Below are positions 32,134 through 42,596 of a DNA stretch of 64,000 nucleotides, piece by piece. The position numbers were made by a program, and so were the translations under genes. This DNA is from Agriotes lineatus (lineage: Eukaryota > Arthropoda > Insecta > Coleoptera > Elateridae). The stretch lies in NCBI GenBank assembly GCA_940337035.1, contig CALNHX010003286.1, positions 1 through 64,000 of the forward strand, in the 5' to 3' direction. Numbering within the stretch: the stretch's first letter is position 1; each line of letters starts with the position of its first letter. The notes below the pieces were generated by a model, which ran no database searches, was not told where the DNA came from, and worked only from the letters and a program-made list of their open reading frames with translations.

Positions 32134-33342
32134 AACTATACACAAAAATAATAGAAAGGAAATTAAGGAAAAGAATCGATACCAAACTGGCAGACGAACA
32201 AGCGGCTTACAGGACGGGAAGACAAACAAACGACAATATTCAAATACTAAGAAATCTGATAGAAAAAAAAGAAGAAAAGGGAAAAGAATTGTTTGTAACT
32301 TTTATAGACATAAAAGTGGCTTTCGATGCGATTCAGAGGAAATAATATGGAGGTGCCCCGAACAGTTAAAAGTACAAGTAAAACTGATACGGGTAATAAA
32401 AAGCATTTTTAAGGATGTAAAGGGAGTGGTCAAGATAAATGGAAAGGAGTCAACAACCTTTAAAATGGAATTAGGAATAAAGCAAGGAGACAGCCTCAGT
32501 CCGCTATTATTCATAGTAGTAATGGATAAACTGTTAAAAAACACCCGACTGAAAACAGCACAACATCAGACTGTGGTAGGATATCACAGACTACTGCCAA
32601 TAAGAGTCGATTGCCTCATTTATGCGGACGATATAGTCCTAATATCAGATGCCCACAGAAAAATGAGAGAACTAACGAGAATATGGACTGAAGAAATAGA
32701 AAAATTGGAAATGGAGGGTAAGACGGACAAATATAAAACGACGATAATCAACAATAAACCACGAGAAGAAGAAAGAAGAATAGAAATCAAAGGAAAAATG
32801 TAGAGATAGTAACGACATACGAATACCTAGGCAGTGTAATATCAGAAGATGGAAAGATGGACCTAGAGATAGCCAAAAGAACAAACAAGAGCGGAAAGAT
32901 CTACTATGCATTAAATAAAACTATCTTCGGAAAACGAGAAATAGACATGAAAACTATGTTACGGGTCTATAATACGATACTACTACCCACACTGACATAC
33001 GCATTCGAAACATGGGTTATCACGAGAAGAAAATAATTGCCGCAGATATGAAGTAATTTACGAAAATAACTGGAAAAACTAAGCTGGATAGAGAGAGAAA
33101 CGAACATATAAGACAAATGATTGAACAAGAACCGGGTACAAAGAAGATAGAAAAGAAACAACTGAACTGGTACGGTCACATACTGCGGATGGACCAAGAC
33201 AGACTAGTGAAGAAAATTATGGAAACAGGCAGGATTGGGAAGAGAAGAAAAGGAAGACCTAGGAAAAACTGGCTACAGAATATAGAAGAATTGGGCAGAC
33301 AATGAGAAACTACGAAGGAAGAGATGGGAAGATTAGAAATAT
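32134..33342 (+). pseudogene. RTE-like LINE remnant (RT and C-terminus)
   Basis: 5'-truncated LINE. From 32134 the frame reads LYTKIIERKLR, then DEQAAYRTGRQTNDNI and FVTFIDIKVAFDAI with the first catalytic Asp; a frameshift follows; 32426-32803 gives LGIKQGDSLSPLLFIVVMD and the catalytic YADD box (32621-32632). After more breaks, 33117-33305 gives QLNWYGHILRM and GKRRKGRPRKNW, and LRRKRWED ends at about 33342. The C-terminal block groups it with RTE-type LINEs, but it is far from the element at 5631. Its 3' end lies directly against the tail of the IS630-like transposase gene. Confidence 0.75.
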
Positions 33343-33344
33343 TA

Positions 33345-34113
33345 TCGTCAGAACTACTGCTACTATTACCATAATTAAATTCATCAGAGTCACTCTCATT
33401 ACTGCCTAAGTTGACGATTAATTGATCAACGATTAAGTTCAAAGCAGGTTCTCTTGGCATGAAATCATTTTCAGCTTTTGTTACGTGTTCACAGCCCAAA
33501 TTCCATTCGTCGGGTGAAAAGGTATTAAAAAAGTATTTGCAGTATTTTCAACCTCCTTAAAACTAAAGTGAACATTCGTCTGCGCTACATATTATTTTAA
33601 TGACGCCCAAACTAACTTGATTGGATTCAGATCCGGGTAGTATGGAAATAATCGTAACACATTATGCCCTTTTTGGTGTAATCAGTAATCGATTTCATAT
33701 GTCTTGAATTGCTGTTTATGTAACTTATTAAGTCCGGTTTGAACATGTCTTCTGTAAAAAGTACACCTCTTCTACGTAACCAATCCTTCATATCATTCTT
33801 TCTAGATGTCGATGTAGGGCATTTTTTTGCCTGAACATTATGATACGGCGCATTATGAATTACTAACATGCTGCGAGGAGGTAAATTAGGGATTATCTTT
33901 TCAACGAGCCATTTTTTGTAATTATTAAAGTTCATTTCACTGTGGTAACCCCCAGTGACAGAACTTGATTTAAAAATTAAATCTGCTCCAGGTACCAAAA
34001 CCATTTTTTCCACCAGCTTGGACAATTGTGTCTTTGTCCTTTTGACACGGGTTTTCTTAAACCTTGATTTCAATCATCCGACCAGGCTTTTTCATGTGCA
34101 TGAGACATGTCCA
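33345..34113 (-). pseudogene. IS630/Tc1-type transposase, C-terminal half
   Basis: DDE transposase of a family common in arthropods. Minus-strand order: AHEKAWSDD just inside the insertion site, GADLIFKSS, GGYHSEMNFNNYKKWL, LPPRSMLVIHNAPYHNVQ (second catalytic position; here H replaces the usual D of DNAPYH), FTEDMFKPDL, then after a frameshift HNVLRLFPYYPDLNPIKLVW and an acidic Ser-rich tail (GSNESDSDEF). In relatives the last motif is NPIELVW, so the catalytic Glu has become Lys. The N-terminal half is at 38867-39448, separated by the nested element 34116-38863. Confidence 0.8.
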
Positions 34114-34264
34114 TATACACTGTGTCCACATTTCGATGCTCACCATTGGTATCTCGGTTATTAGAAGACATAGAGCAACGTTTAAATGGGGAATGTTTTG
34201 CAGAATTCAATACTCGCGACAAATCTCATTTCAAATTCACCCTTTTTAACATTTTGAGATAATT

Positions 34265-36572
34265 GCCTTACTTCACATATACCTAACTCACTTTATAGCT
34301 TCACTGGATATGATATATATCGTTTGGATCGAACAAGTAAACGTGGTAGAGGCAGGCGTTTTTATTTTTTTGCGCTCTTCAGAGTTTCCTGCTACTAAAA
34401 TAAATACAGTAACGTTTGTTACTACGCAAATTGGAGCACTTCGCGTCAAATTATCTCTAAATAATGTGTCTTTGAACGTACTGGCTGTGTACCGGCCACC
34501 CTCTTCAACCTCTAAAGAAGATGATTTGTCGATTCAATTTTTGAGAGCCGAATCTAAAAACGAACACTTTATTCTAATTGGTGATTTCAATTTTCCCAAT
34601 ATCAAATGGCCTCTGAGTAACATTCCGGCATGTAACGACTCATCTGCCACATTCTGCGAATTTTTGATTGACGCAAGTCTGGAGCAATTGGTCATTGTCC
34701 AAGTCGCATAAGAATAAGTCAAAATCCTTCACTTCTTGATCTGATCCTAACCTTTTTTCTGTAATACATTACTTTTCTCCAGTAGGATCCTTTGACCATT
34801 TTAGCATAATTTCTACAGTAGAATTAGTTTTGACGCAATAAATGATGAGCTCATCAAGAAAGACTGGTCTATATTAAATGCCCATAATCTTAATGTTGAA
34901 TTTTCATGAACCTTTTTCTGTAATGCTGTTCAGAATGCTGTAACCATACACTCTCCCTACGAAATACTCATAGTAACCCCAAGCAACCTTGGATAATCAA
35001 CGCCCTTGTAGATAAAGTGAAAATTAAGAACTCGTTCTGACAGAGATACTCTCGTTCAAAATCTGATGATGATCTTGAGGTTTTTAGAGTATACTCAAGA
35101 TCTTTGACAACTGAGTTACGAACAGCTAGGTCGAATTTTGAAGCGCAGCTAATTAACGCTGGTGAGAAACCGTTCTATAGTTACAGTTGAAATCCAAAGT
35201 AAGCATACCACTACTAAGAAAACCTGATGTAACGTTATGCAGCAACAATGAAGAGACCAGCAACCTGTTTGCACGTTACTTTGCATCCACATTTACAACT
35301 TCAACTAACCAAGCTCTCCCATATATGGATCCTGCTACTCGTGTTGGTGATAGCTTAACTACCATAAACATATGCGAAGATCGAGTTCTCAAAATCCTGA
35401 AAAATCTACCGGAAAATTGTGCCCCAGGCCCTGATGGTCTTCATTCCATTGTCTTAAAACGAACGGCAAAAGGAATATCTCCTTATCTTGTACCAATCCT
35501 TAAACGATCTCTTGAAGTAGACGATATTCCAGACGTCTGGAAAAGTGCGGTAATCACACCGATCTTTAAAAAAGGGGATAAGTTGAGTGTTAATAATTAT
35601 CGACCGATTAGCCTTACCTCTACCTTATGCAAAGTAATGAAAAAACTCATAGTCGCTGAATTACTACCATTTCTTCTAAAGCATAACATCGTTACACCTG
35701 AACAGCACGGATTTTTACCAGGACGTTCCGTCACCACTAATTTACTAACGGCCACAAATTTGTGGAGTCGTGCGTTAGATCTAGGGGTGCCTTTGGATGT
35801 TATCTATATTGATTTCTGCCGTGCTTTTGATAAAGTGCACATACAGTACCTTTTGCACAAAATGGAACATGTTGGTATTCGAGGAAAACTCCTAAAATGG
35901 ATTAGTGCGTTCCTGCAACATAGATCTTTTCGTGGCAGAGCGGGAGAGTCATTCTCCAATTGCGAAGATTTATAAGCGGGGTTCCACAAGGATCCGTATT
36001 GGGCCCTATTTTATTTATTATATTTATCTCGGATCTTCGTAAACTTATTAAATCGAACTGCCTCTTTTATGCGGACGATCTAAAACTGTTTAACAACCGG
36101 CTTCTCCATTACGATACTATAAAGGAGGACCTCTCAAGAATACAACAATGGTGTGACATCTGTTTGTTACCTATCAACACCTCCGAGAGTAGCGTTCTAC
36201 ATATTGGATATAACAACCCTAAATATTCCTATAAAGTTATTGATGAAGACCTAGTAGCAGTGGACCAACAAAGTGACTTAGGTGTAATAATTGCAAGTGA
36301 CTTATCTTGGTCTCCTCAAGTTTTAAGTGCGGTTAAAAAGGCAAATACTACTCAAACTTTACACTACTTATGTTTGTCCACATCTTGAATTTAGTATATC
36401 AGTGTGGTCTCCGTGGCTACGAAGAGATATCCAACTTCTTGAATCAGTTCAACATCGAGCCACTCGCCTGTCACCACAGCTAAAGAGACTTTCTTATGAA
36501 GAACGACTGAACGCCTTAAATCTAACGACCTTTGAAGATCGACGTAAACGTGGTGATCTCATTTTAACGTAG
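34265..36572 (+). pseudogene. LINE endonuclease/RT, broken frames
   Basis: Visible in order: YDIYRLDRTSKRGRG (34300-34350, neighbouring frame), VYRPPSS and LIGDFNFPNIKWP (endonuclease, 34310-34711), a degraded linker with stops, then RT at 35187-35975: ENCAPGPDGLHSIVLKR, NYRPISLTSTLCKVMKKLI, EQHGFLPGRSVTTNLL and YIDFCRAFDKV. 35960-36388 continues with SGVPQGSVLGPILF and the catalytic YADDLKLF (36069 on), and 36327-36572 with CPHLEFSISVWSPW. At least four frame changes. The protein would nick target DNA and reverse-transcribe; the copy is dead. Confidence 0.8.
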
Positions 36573-36957
36573 TGGGTGATTTGTCTCATATTTTACCAAG
36601 CTTTTATGATTTGAACATCGTGGCCACGTATATAAATTACAACGTGAAAAATTTCATCGGTGTGTCAGAGAATTTCTCCTAACAATTCGAGTATTTGCGC
36701 AGTGGAATTCCTTGCATAATTCAGTTGTATCGGCTATATCAATTAATAATTTTAAAAACCGTTTGGACAGTGCTGTACATGTAGTAAATCTGTAAATTTG
36801 TTTTCTTATATGTATTAGCTTCTTTCGTGTGCACGTTATGTAAAATATATTAATTTAGTATTTATCCATAGTAATTAAGTTTTCTCATGTAATTTTGAGC
36901 ATCACGAGTTTTTGGCTTTTGCTCTTATTAGTTGTTAAATAATAATAATAATAATAA
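34265..36957 (+). mobile_element. CR1/Jockey-type LINE, 5'-truncated
   Basis: Inserted in the left TIR of the mariner-like element: comparison with the right arm shows the break after GAGATAATT and resumption at AAAACAAAATT. The insert ends in an (AAT)n tail (36940-36957), typical of CR1/L2/Jockey-type LINEs. It starts inside the endonuclease domain, so ORF1 and the start of ORF2 are missing. Several frame breaks. Confidence 0.75.
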
Positions 36958-37589
36958 AAAAAACAAAATTTGCCGATTTCAATGTTCCCTTCCAAAGTGT
37001 TACAATGTTCAGACACTTTTTAAGACAATTTTTTTTTGTAAACAGTAACCCCCGATTGTCATTTGTTTTCAAGTTATTAGTGCTATCTTTTGTTTTTCAT
37101 ATAGCAGCCATATTGGATTTTTGGTTAATTAGATAGTCTCTAAAAAGAGCTTTTCAACGATGTATAACTTACCTGAAAAATTTTTGTTTGTAGTGGAGAT
37201 ATTAACAAAAACATAAATTAATCTCTAATATGAAATTAGTAGGCTATGAAATTAAACACCTATGAGAAATCAAAACGAAAAGGTATGCTAGGTAATGCTG
37301 TAAAATAACGAAACGATACCGGAAAGACAGCAACCACACAGGACAATTTTTAGAAGGATAATTAGCAATTAACTGAACTTTGGAGGCTTCGAACAAAAAA
37401 GAGCTAACTAACAAGTTAACAATGCTGATATAGGTCGAAATAATACTATTTTGCAAAATGTTACGAACAATCCAAGCACATAATTTCGCCGAGTGGCTCG
37501 AGAAACTGGAATTCCAAAATCCACTGTTTACAAAACTTTGAAGAAAAACAAATACCACCCTTACAAACCAACATTGTACAAGGTTTAAA

Positions 37590-38280
37590 TGATAATGAAG
37601 ATTACAGTTTAGCAGGTGGTACCTACAAAAATGTGAAGATAATGTTAATTTTCCTTGGAAAATACTTTGGACAAATGAAATACGATTTACCAATCGTGAA
37701 GTGTTCAATAGACATAACTATCATCATTGATCTACTGAAAATCCACATTCGGTAAATCAGAGAAGATTTCAAGTTCGATTTGGTTTTAATCTCTGGTGCG
37801 GTTTAATTGGTATGAAATGTTGCTTACATTTTTATTTGTTTTTGAGTTTATTTTCGTTTTAGATAGTAATCACTTAATAGGCCCTTTCATCTTTGATTAT
37901 GATTTAACTTGTAACAGATATTTGAAGCTACTAACAACCGCGATAATGCCTGCTTTGGCACAAATTATTAATTCTACCAACATGCAAAACATCTGGTTCT
38001 AGCAGGACGGTTGCCCGGCCCATAACACTCTTGACGTGCAACATTTTTTGAGAGACAACTTTAATGAGAGAGTGCTTACAAATAATGGACCAGTGAAATA
38101 ACCTGCGAGATCATCCGACTTTTATTTATGGGGTACCACTAAAAACGAAGTGTTTAATTTTGAACGGCCAACAACTCGGGAAATTTTAGTAAAAAGAGTG
38201 CTGGCTAAGATCATTAAACGCAAACACACTCCGTAGAGTTTGTAACTCTGCTAGAATAAGATGTCAAAAGCGTGTGGAAC
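37590..38280 (+). pseudogene. Mariner/IS630-like transposase, decayed
   Basis: The plus strand reads ILWTNEIRFTNREVFNRHNYHH, with the family signature FNRHNYH; the expected catalytic Asp of the TDE motif is Asn here (TNE). Then RFQVRFGFNLWCGLIGMK, MQNIWF, stop, QDGCPAHNT (second Asp retained; Q to stop by CAG to TAG), PARSSDFYLWG and KNEVFNFERPTTREIL. Multiple stops and frameshifts. It belongs with the long-TIR element that surrounds it. Confidence 0.7.
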
Positions 38281-38866
38281 AGAATGGTCGTCATATTGAA
38301 CAGTTTCTTTAAGTAAATCTGAACTTTTAGTTCGTTATTTTACAGCATTACTTAGCATACCTTTTCACTTTCATTTCGCATTGGTGTTTAATTTCATAGC
38401 TTACTAATTTTATATTACAGATTAATTTATGTTTTTGTTAATATCTCCCCTACAAATAAAAATTTTTCAGGTATGTTATACATCGTTGAAAAGCTCTTTT
38501 TAAAGACTATCCAACTAACCAATATGGCTGCCATATGAAAAACAAAAGATAGTACTAATAACTTTAAAACAAATGACAATCGGGGGTTTCTGCTTATATA
38601 AAAAAATTGTCTTAAAAAAGCGTCTGAACATTGTAACACTTTCGAAGTGGTCACATTAGGTGTTATCGAGTTATTGAGGAACATTGAAATCGGCGAATTT
38701 TGTTTTTTCAAATTATCTCAAAATTTTAAAAAGTTAGGGTTAATTTGAAATGAGATTGGTCGCGAGTATTGAATTCTGCAAAACATTCCCCATTTAACCG
38801 TTGCTCTATGTCTTCTAATAACCGAGATACCAATGGTGAGCATTGAAATGTGGACACAGTGTATAT

Positions 38867-39448
38867 TAAGGGCGTTGTTCTTCACGGTACATTTTTATCT
38901 TGCGTAGAAAATGTAAGCGAAGTTGTCGAATATTATGTCGTTCCATTAGAATTTTCCTGTTGGATTTGATTTTATGCCAACGAAACCCTATTTGGTGAAC
39001 TGATTTTCTCATAGATTCCCTCGATCCAGAATAACCCGTTTTTTCTACAAATCTTGCATGAATATTCCTAATAGTGGGCACCCTCTTCTCGTCAATATAA
39101 AAATTATTTGTTGTTCTTCGCAATACCTCTTTATCGGAATCATCCAAGAGGGGTTTAGTGTTTAATATTGTTCTTTTTTTTATTTGGAGTTGAAAATTTA
39201 CTGCATTTCCCATTCTTGGTCGCTGTTGCTTTTTGAGTAATTCTTTGTATAGTGCGTACACTTACATCAGTTGCTTTGGCCACACGCTGTAGAATTTTAT
39301 TCAAGTCTAAAAGAGGTCTTCCAATTTTAAACTCTTCTTTCATGAAGTTCAGAACGTTATTTATAATTTCTCGGCTTTGGCCGCTTATTACCTTATCTTT
39401 AACTTTTGAACGAAACTCCATTAATTTAAGAGAGCTCTTTTTGCTCAA
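38867..39448 (-). pseudogene. IS630/Tc1-type transposase, N-terminal half
   Basis: Two overlapping minus frames make up the DNA-binding half: EFRSKVKDKVISGQSREIIN, RVAKATDVSVRTIQRI (helix-turn-helix), then after a slip in the A run near 39175 (T run on plus) FDDSDKEVLRRT-like LLDDSDKEVLRRTTNNFY, KRVPTIRNIHARFVEKTGY, MRKSVHQIGFRWHKIKSNRK and LRKIKMYREEQRP, which is the last segment before the first catalytic Asp. The gene stops at the TA where the long-TIR element is inserted and resumes at 34113. The two halves meet with a one-base frame offset. Confidence 0.75.
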
Positions 39449-39576
39449 TAATATTTTTTTTAACTGATGTAATATGTAAGTATTTTTATTGTCATTATTA
39501 TTATTATTTGTTTATGTCTAGACTGAAAATAAAAGTCCATTATTATTATTATTATTAATACTGTCAAAGTTAAAGA

Positions 39577-40035
39577 CCCTTTTCCCGCTGCTGATCATGT
39601 AAGTCAGTGATACAGCCTTAGTAACAAAACGTGTAAGTCGGTGATTATATTTGTTTGCTGCTTTTTCTTGACAATGTAACTTAATACTATTATTAAATTC
39701 CTAGGATAATAAAATTACCAAAGCAAGATGCAGATTTAGACGTTTTGTTTCTAAATTGCAAGTGTTTATGTGACATGTGACACTCACAGGTAACACGACT
39801 CACGAAAATTAATCCTGGTGACACGTGACAAACCAAACGATTTTTTCAAAAATCTAGGAAAATTTTGATAAGCAGCGGGAAAAATATAAAAAGATAACTC
39901 TGAATGTATCGCCTATTAACATTTTCGGCAAGCAACAAGCCCAAACTTCGTCTTGGCTTGTACTTGCCTACCTCAAATGTTAATAGGTCCTTACATTCCT
40001 TGTGACTTAAATAGCTATTTTTGCTTAGCAACATT
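39577..40035. repeat. Composite repeat copy 1: MITE plus palindromic unit
   Basis: First module, about 39577-39895: TTTTCCCGCTGCTGATCA at one end and its inverse TGATAAGCAGCGGGAAAAA at the other. Second module, 39899-40030: hairpin with GCCTATTAACATTT / AAATGTTAATAGG stem and the turn AGCCCAAACTTCGTCTTGGCT. The same pair of modules in the same order is at 48125-48555. Confidence 0.8.
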
Positions 40036-40434
40036 GTACCAGTAACCAATCTGAAATCAAGTTTTTAGATTTTATCTATATTAATTCATTAATTTCAAAT
40101 GAGCGGTTTGCTGAAATTCTCTAATAAAAAACAAATTTTGTATGTTTGCCATTTAGTCTATACTCATATCACCAAATCAGTGAAATCAAATATGATTACA
40201 GCGCTTTTCAAAGCCTATTCTGAGCGCCAAGCTGTATGTATGAAATACAAAATGCGATTAAAAAACCGAAATTCTTTATTCAGAATTTTGAAAAGTTTCT
40301 TACTTTATATTTTTAGTAACTCAAATAGGTAAATACAAAACGGAATAAGCTCTTTCATTCTCAACAAGAGGCTACTAGTATATATTATAGATGAACTGTT
40401 TTTAATGGGTTTAATTAACACATAAAGTGATCTA

Positions 40435-41343
40435 CAGTGTGGTCCATTAAGGGTGCAACAAATGGGAAACTTTTTTATTAGTTGTACAATCGAAATTTAA
40501 ATATTGCCAAAAGTTAGTGCATGTGCGATAACCATATCAGATGCGCTTAGAATGGCTTCAAGTCAAACAATATACAGGGCAGGACAAAAAATATGAAATT
40601 CGTTCAAGAACAAAGTTACCTTATTTAAAAAAATATAGCAAAATTTTATTGAGAAAGGTTGTTTAGAATTAAAAGTTATGCTCAAATACAAAGTCACGGC
40701 CTCCTATTCGAATTTTGATTCTTTTTTGGAAAATTTTGAATTACCCCCGTATTATACATATTTTTATTATTCTGATTTTATATGTATTTAAAGTAGCCAC
40801 AACCACATCTCTTTTAAATAACTTTTAGCAACTTGAAGCGTATTTGTAAAATTTACTTGGAATTATATTTTTTTAGGTAAGCGTCCACTTCATGTTTGTT
40901 GCAACGATATTTAACAGAACTTTAGAATTTCGCAAATATTCTTTTTAACAAGGCAAATGCTTTACTAATAATAATTTACATATGAAAAACTCTTAATAAA
41001 ATCAGAATAATAAAAATATGTATCATACGGGGATAATACAAAATTTTACAAAAAAAGAATCAAAAATCGAATAGGAGGCCGTGACTTTGTATTTGAGCAT
41101 AACTTTTGATTCTAAACAACTTTTCTCAATAAAATTTTGCCATATTTTTTGAAATAAGGTTACTTTATTCTTGAACGAATTACATATTTTTTGTCCTGCC
41201 CTGTATATTGTTTGACTTGAAGCCATTCTAAGGGCATCTGATATGGTTATCGAACATGCACTAACTTTTGGCGGTATTTAAATTTCGGTTTTACAACTAA
41301 TAAAAAAATGTCCCATTTGTTGCACACTTAATGGACCACACTG
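40435..41343. mobile_element. Foldback element, ~350-bp arms, TA target
   Basis: Ends CAGTGTGGTCCATTAAG and CTTAATGGACCACACTG, with TA on both sides (40433-40434, 41344-41345). Arms pair through CATATCAGATGCGCTTAGAATG, CAGGGCAGGACAAAAAATATG and GGAGGCCGTGACTTTG-type landmarks out to about 360 bp. Non-coding; TA target and CAGTGTG end suggest a Tc1/mariner-type non-autonomous element. The open frame at 41023-41226 lies within an arm and is not a gene. Confidence 0.8.
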
Positions 41344-41345
41344 TA

Positions 41346-41822
41346 TATAGATTTTAGATTTTTAAATGAAATTAGATTGTTCCTGCATAGTTAAAAAATA
41401 TTTATTTGTTTAGAAACAACTACAATTTTTCACATAATTTAAATTATTTACATATTGCATAATTTTGACTTAAAATCAGTTGTATTATAATAAAGAAAGA
41501 CAATCACGTTAACTGATGACTCATAATTCAGCATAGTCTAAATCTGGGATGCCATTTTTACAGTTGTAATCACGTACATTAGGATTCTACAAATTGTAAA
41601 GAACCACCGATTCGTATAGCCAACGATGTTGCCGGAAATCCCCCACCTAATCTCATTATTTCTGGTATTATGTTCAATTGTAGTGTAAGTGACCCTAAAA
41701 CCTTCGTAAAATACTGCAACAATCGCTGGCTTCTCCATACGTAATTCGACGCGGATTTTTCGATTACCGATGGCTTTGATTGCCGTTATTGTACACAAAT
41801 TGCGTGTCGGAAAAAAATGTAA
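41346..41822. other. AT-rich stretch; open frames on both strands
   Basis: 41538-41858 is open on minus and about 41580-41750 on plus; neither contains a recognisable domain, and their overlap makes it impossible to choose. Confidence 0.3.
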
Positions 41823-42100
41823 GAGATTTGCCTCACAAAGAACATAAAAATGCATCAAGAAGCAGGGACGTTAATGCGGGCGATTGAAGTTGTGCGCGTG
41901 CAACAATCGGAGTGCAATAATTGTAACTTCCAGAGGTCTAAAAATAAAGCATTTCGAAAACCAAGGCGTTCATTTGGAATTATAAATGCCAGTAATATAA
42001 AAAAGTGCCAGCAGTATCGTGATTCTGAAGATATTCTTGATGAGACTTACTCTTTGTTAACCAATGTTCGCATTTTAGACAAAGGAAGAGACACCAAGGG
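41823..42100 (+). CDS. Candidate exon 1 of an unrecognised spliced gene
   Basis: Open from 41823; first ATG at 41850. It encodes about 83 residues beginning MHQEAGTLMRAIEVVRVQQS, with a CNNC and a basic RSKNKAFRKPRRSFG segment. It ends at a canonical donor, GGG|GTAAGC at 42101, in phase 2. The next exon (42450-42596) starts in the matching phase. I recognise no domain; it may be a host gene or part of an unknown transposon. Upstream TTTGCCTCACAAAG could be an acceptor, so this may be an internal exon. Confidence 0.4.
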
Positions 42101-42449
42101 GTAAGCATTTGTTTAAATTGATATTTTTGCCCTTTTTCTGATTTCACTATTTATTCATATTTCATAATGCATGTCAAGATCGAACTTTAACGTAATAGCG
42201 GATATTAAGTAATACAATTCCCTAATTATGCGGATAGATGGGTAATTTATTAAGTGAGCATTTGTAAGTAGTAGTTATTTATTGCAAAACTACGCAAGCC
42301 TATAATATTAATCTTCATTTATTTTTAACAAAAAATAGAAATGTAATTCAGCTATTAATCACTGAAATGAAATAAATTAAAACGTTTGTACTTAACTTTT
42401 GAACTAAATGCACGCAGGATTATCACTACAGTTTAATTTACCCTTACAG

Positions 42450-42596
42450 AAAAAATGTAATAACGAAAGGATATATACCAAAACTTCGGAATAACAAGAA
42501 GCTCTGGGAAAATTTGAATGGCTCCTCCTCTAAATTAAAAATTACGCCATGGATTCTCAAATGGAAAAATCGGAAAATTTGTCCAGTTGATGCAAG
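42450..42596 (+). CDS. Candidate exon 2 of the same unrecognised gene
   Basis: 147 bases between a good acceptor (TTTACCCTTACAG|) and a donor (AAG|GTAGGT at 42597). Read in the phase set by exon 1 it is fully open: KNVITKGYIPKLRNNKKLWE, then NLNGSSSKLKITPWILKWKN and RKICPVDA. Entry and exit are both phase 2. No stop in the joined frame. No further exon could be identified downstream. No known domain. Confidence 0.4.

Larger units (their letters stand above)
34116..38863 (+). mobile_element. Mariner/IS630-like element with ~0.5-kb TIRs
   Basis: Both ends start TACACTGTGTCCACATTT and are flanked by TA. The left arm is 34116-34264 plus 36958-37312, interrupted by a LINE; the right arm is 38331-38863 (inverse). 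The arms share CCATTGGTATCTCGG, GAATGTTTTGCAGAATTC, CCCCGATTGTCATTTG and CAGCCATATTGG. The interior (37313-38330) holds a decayed transposase. The element is inserted in an IS630-type transposase gene whose two halves flank it. Confidence 0.75.
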
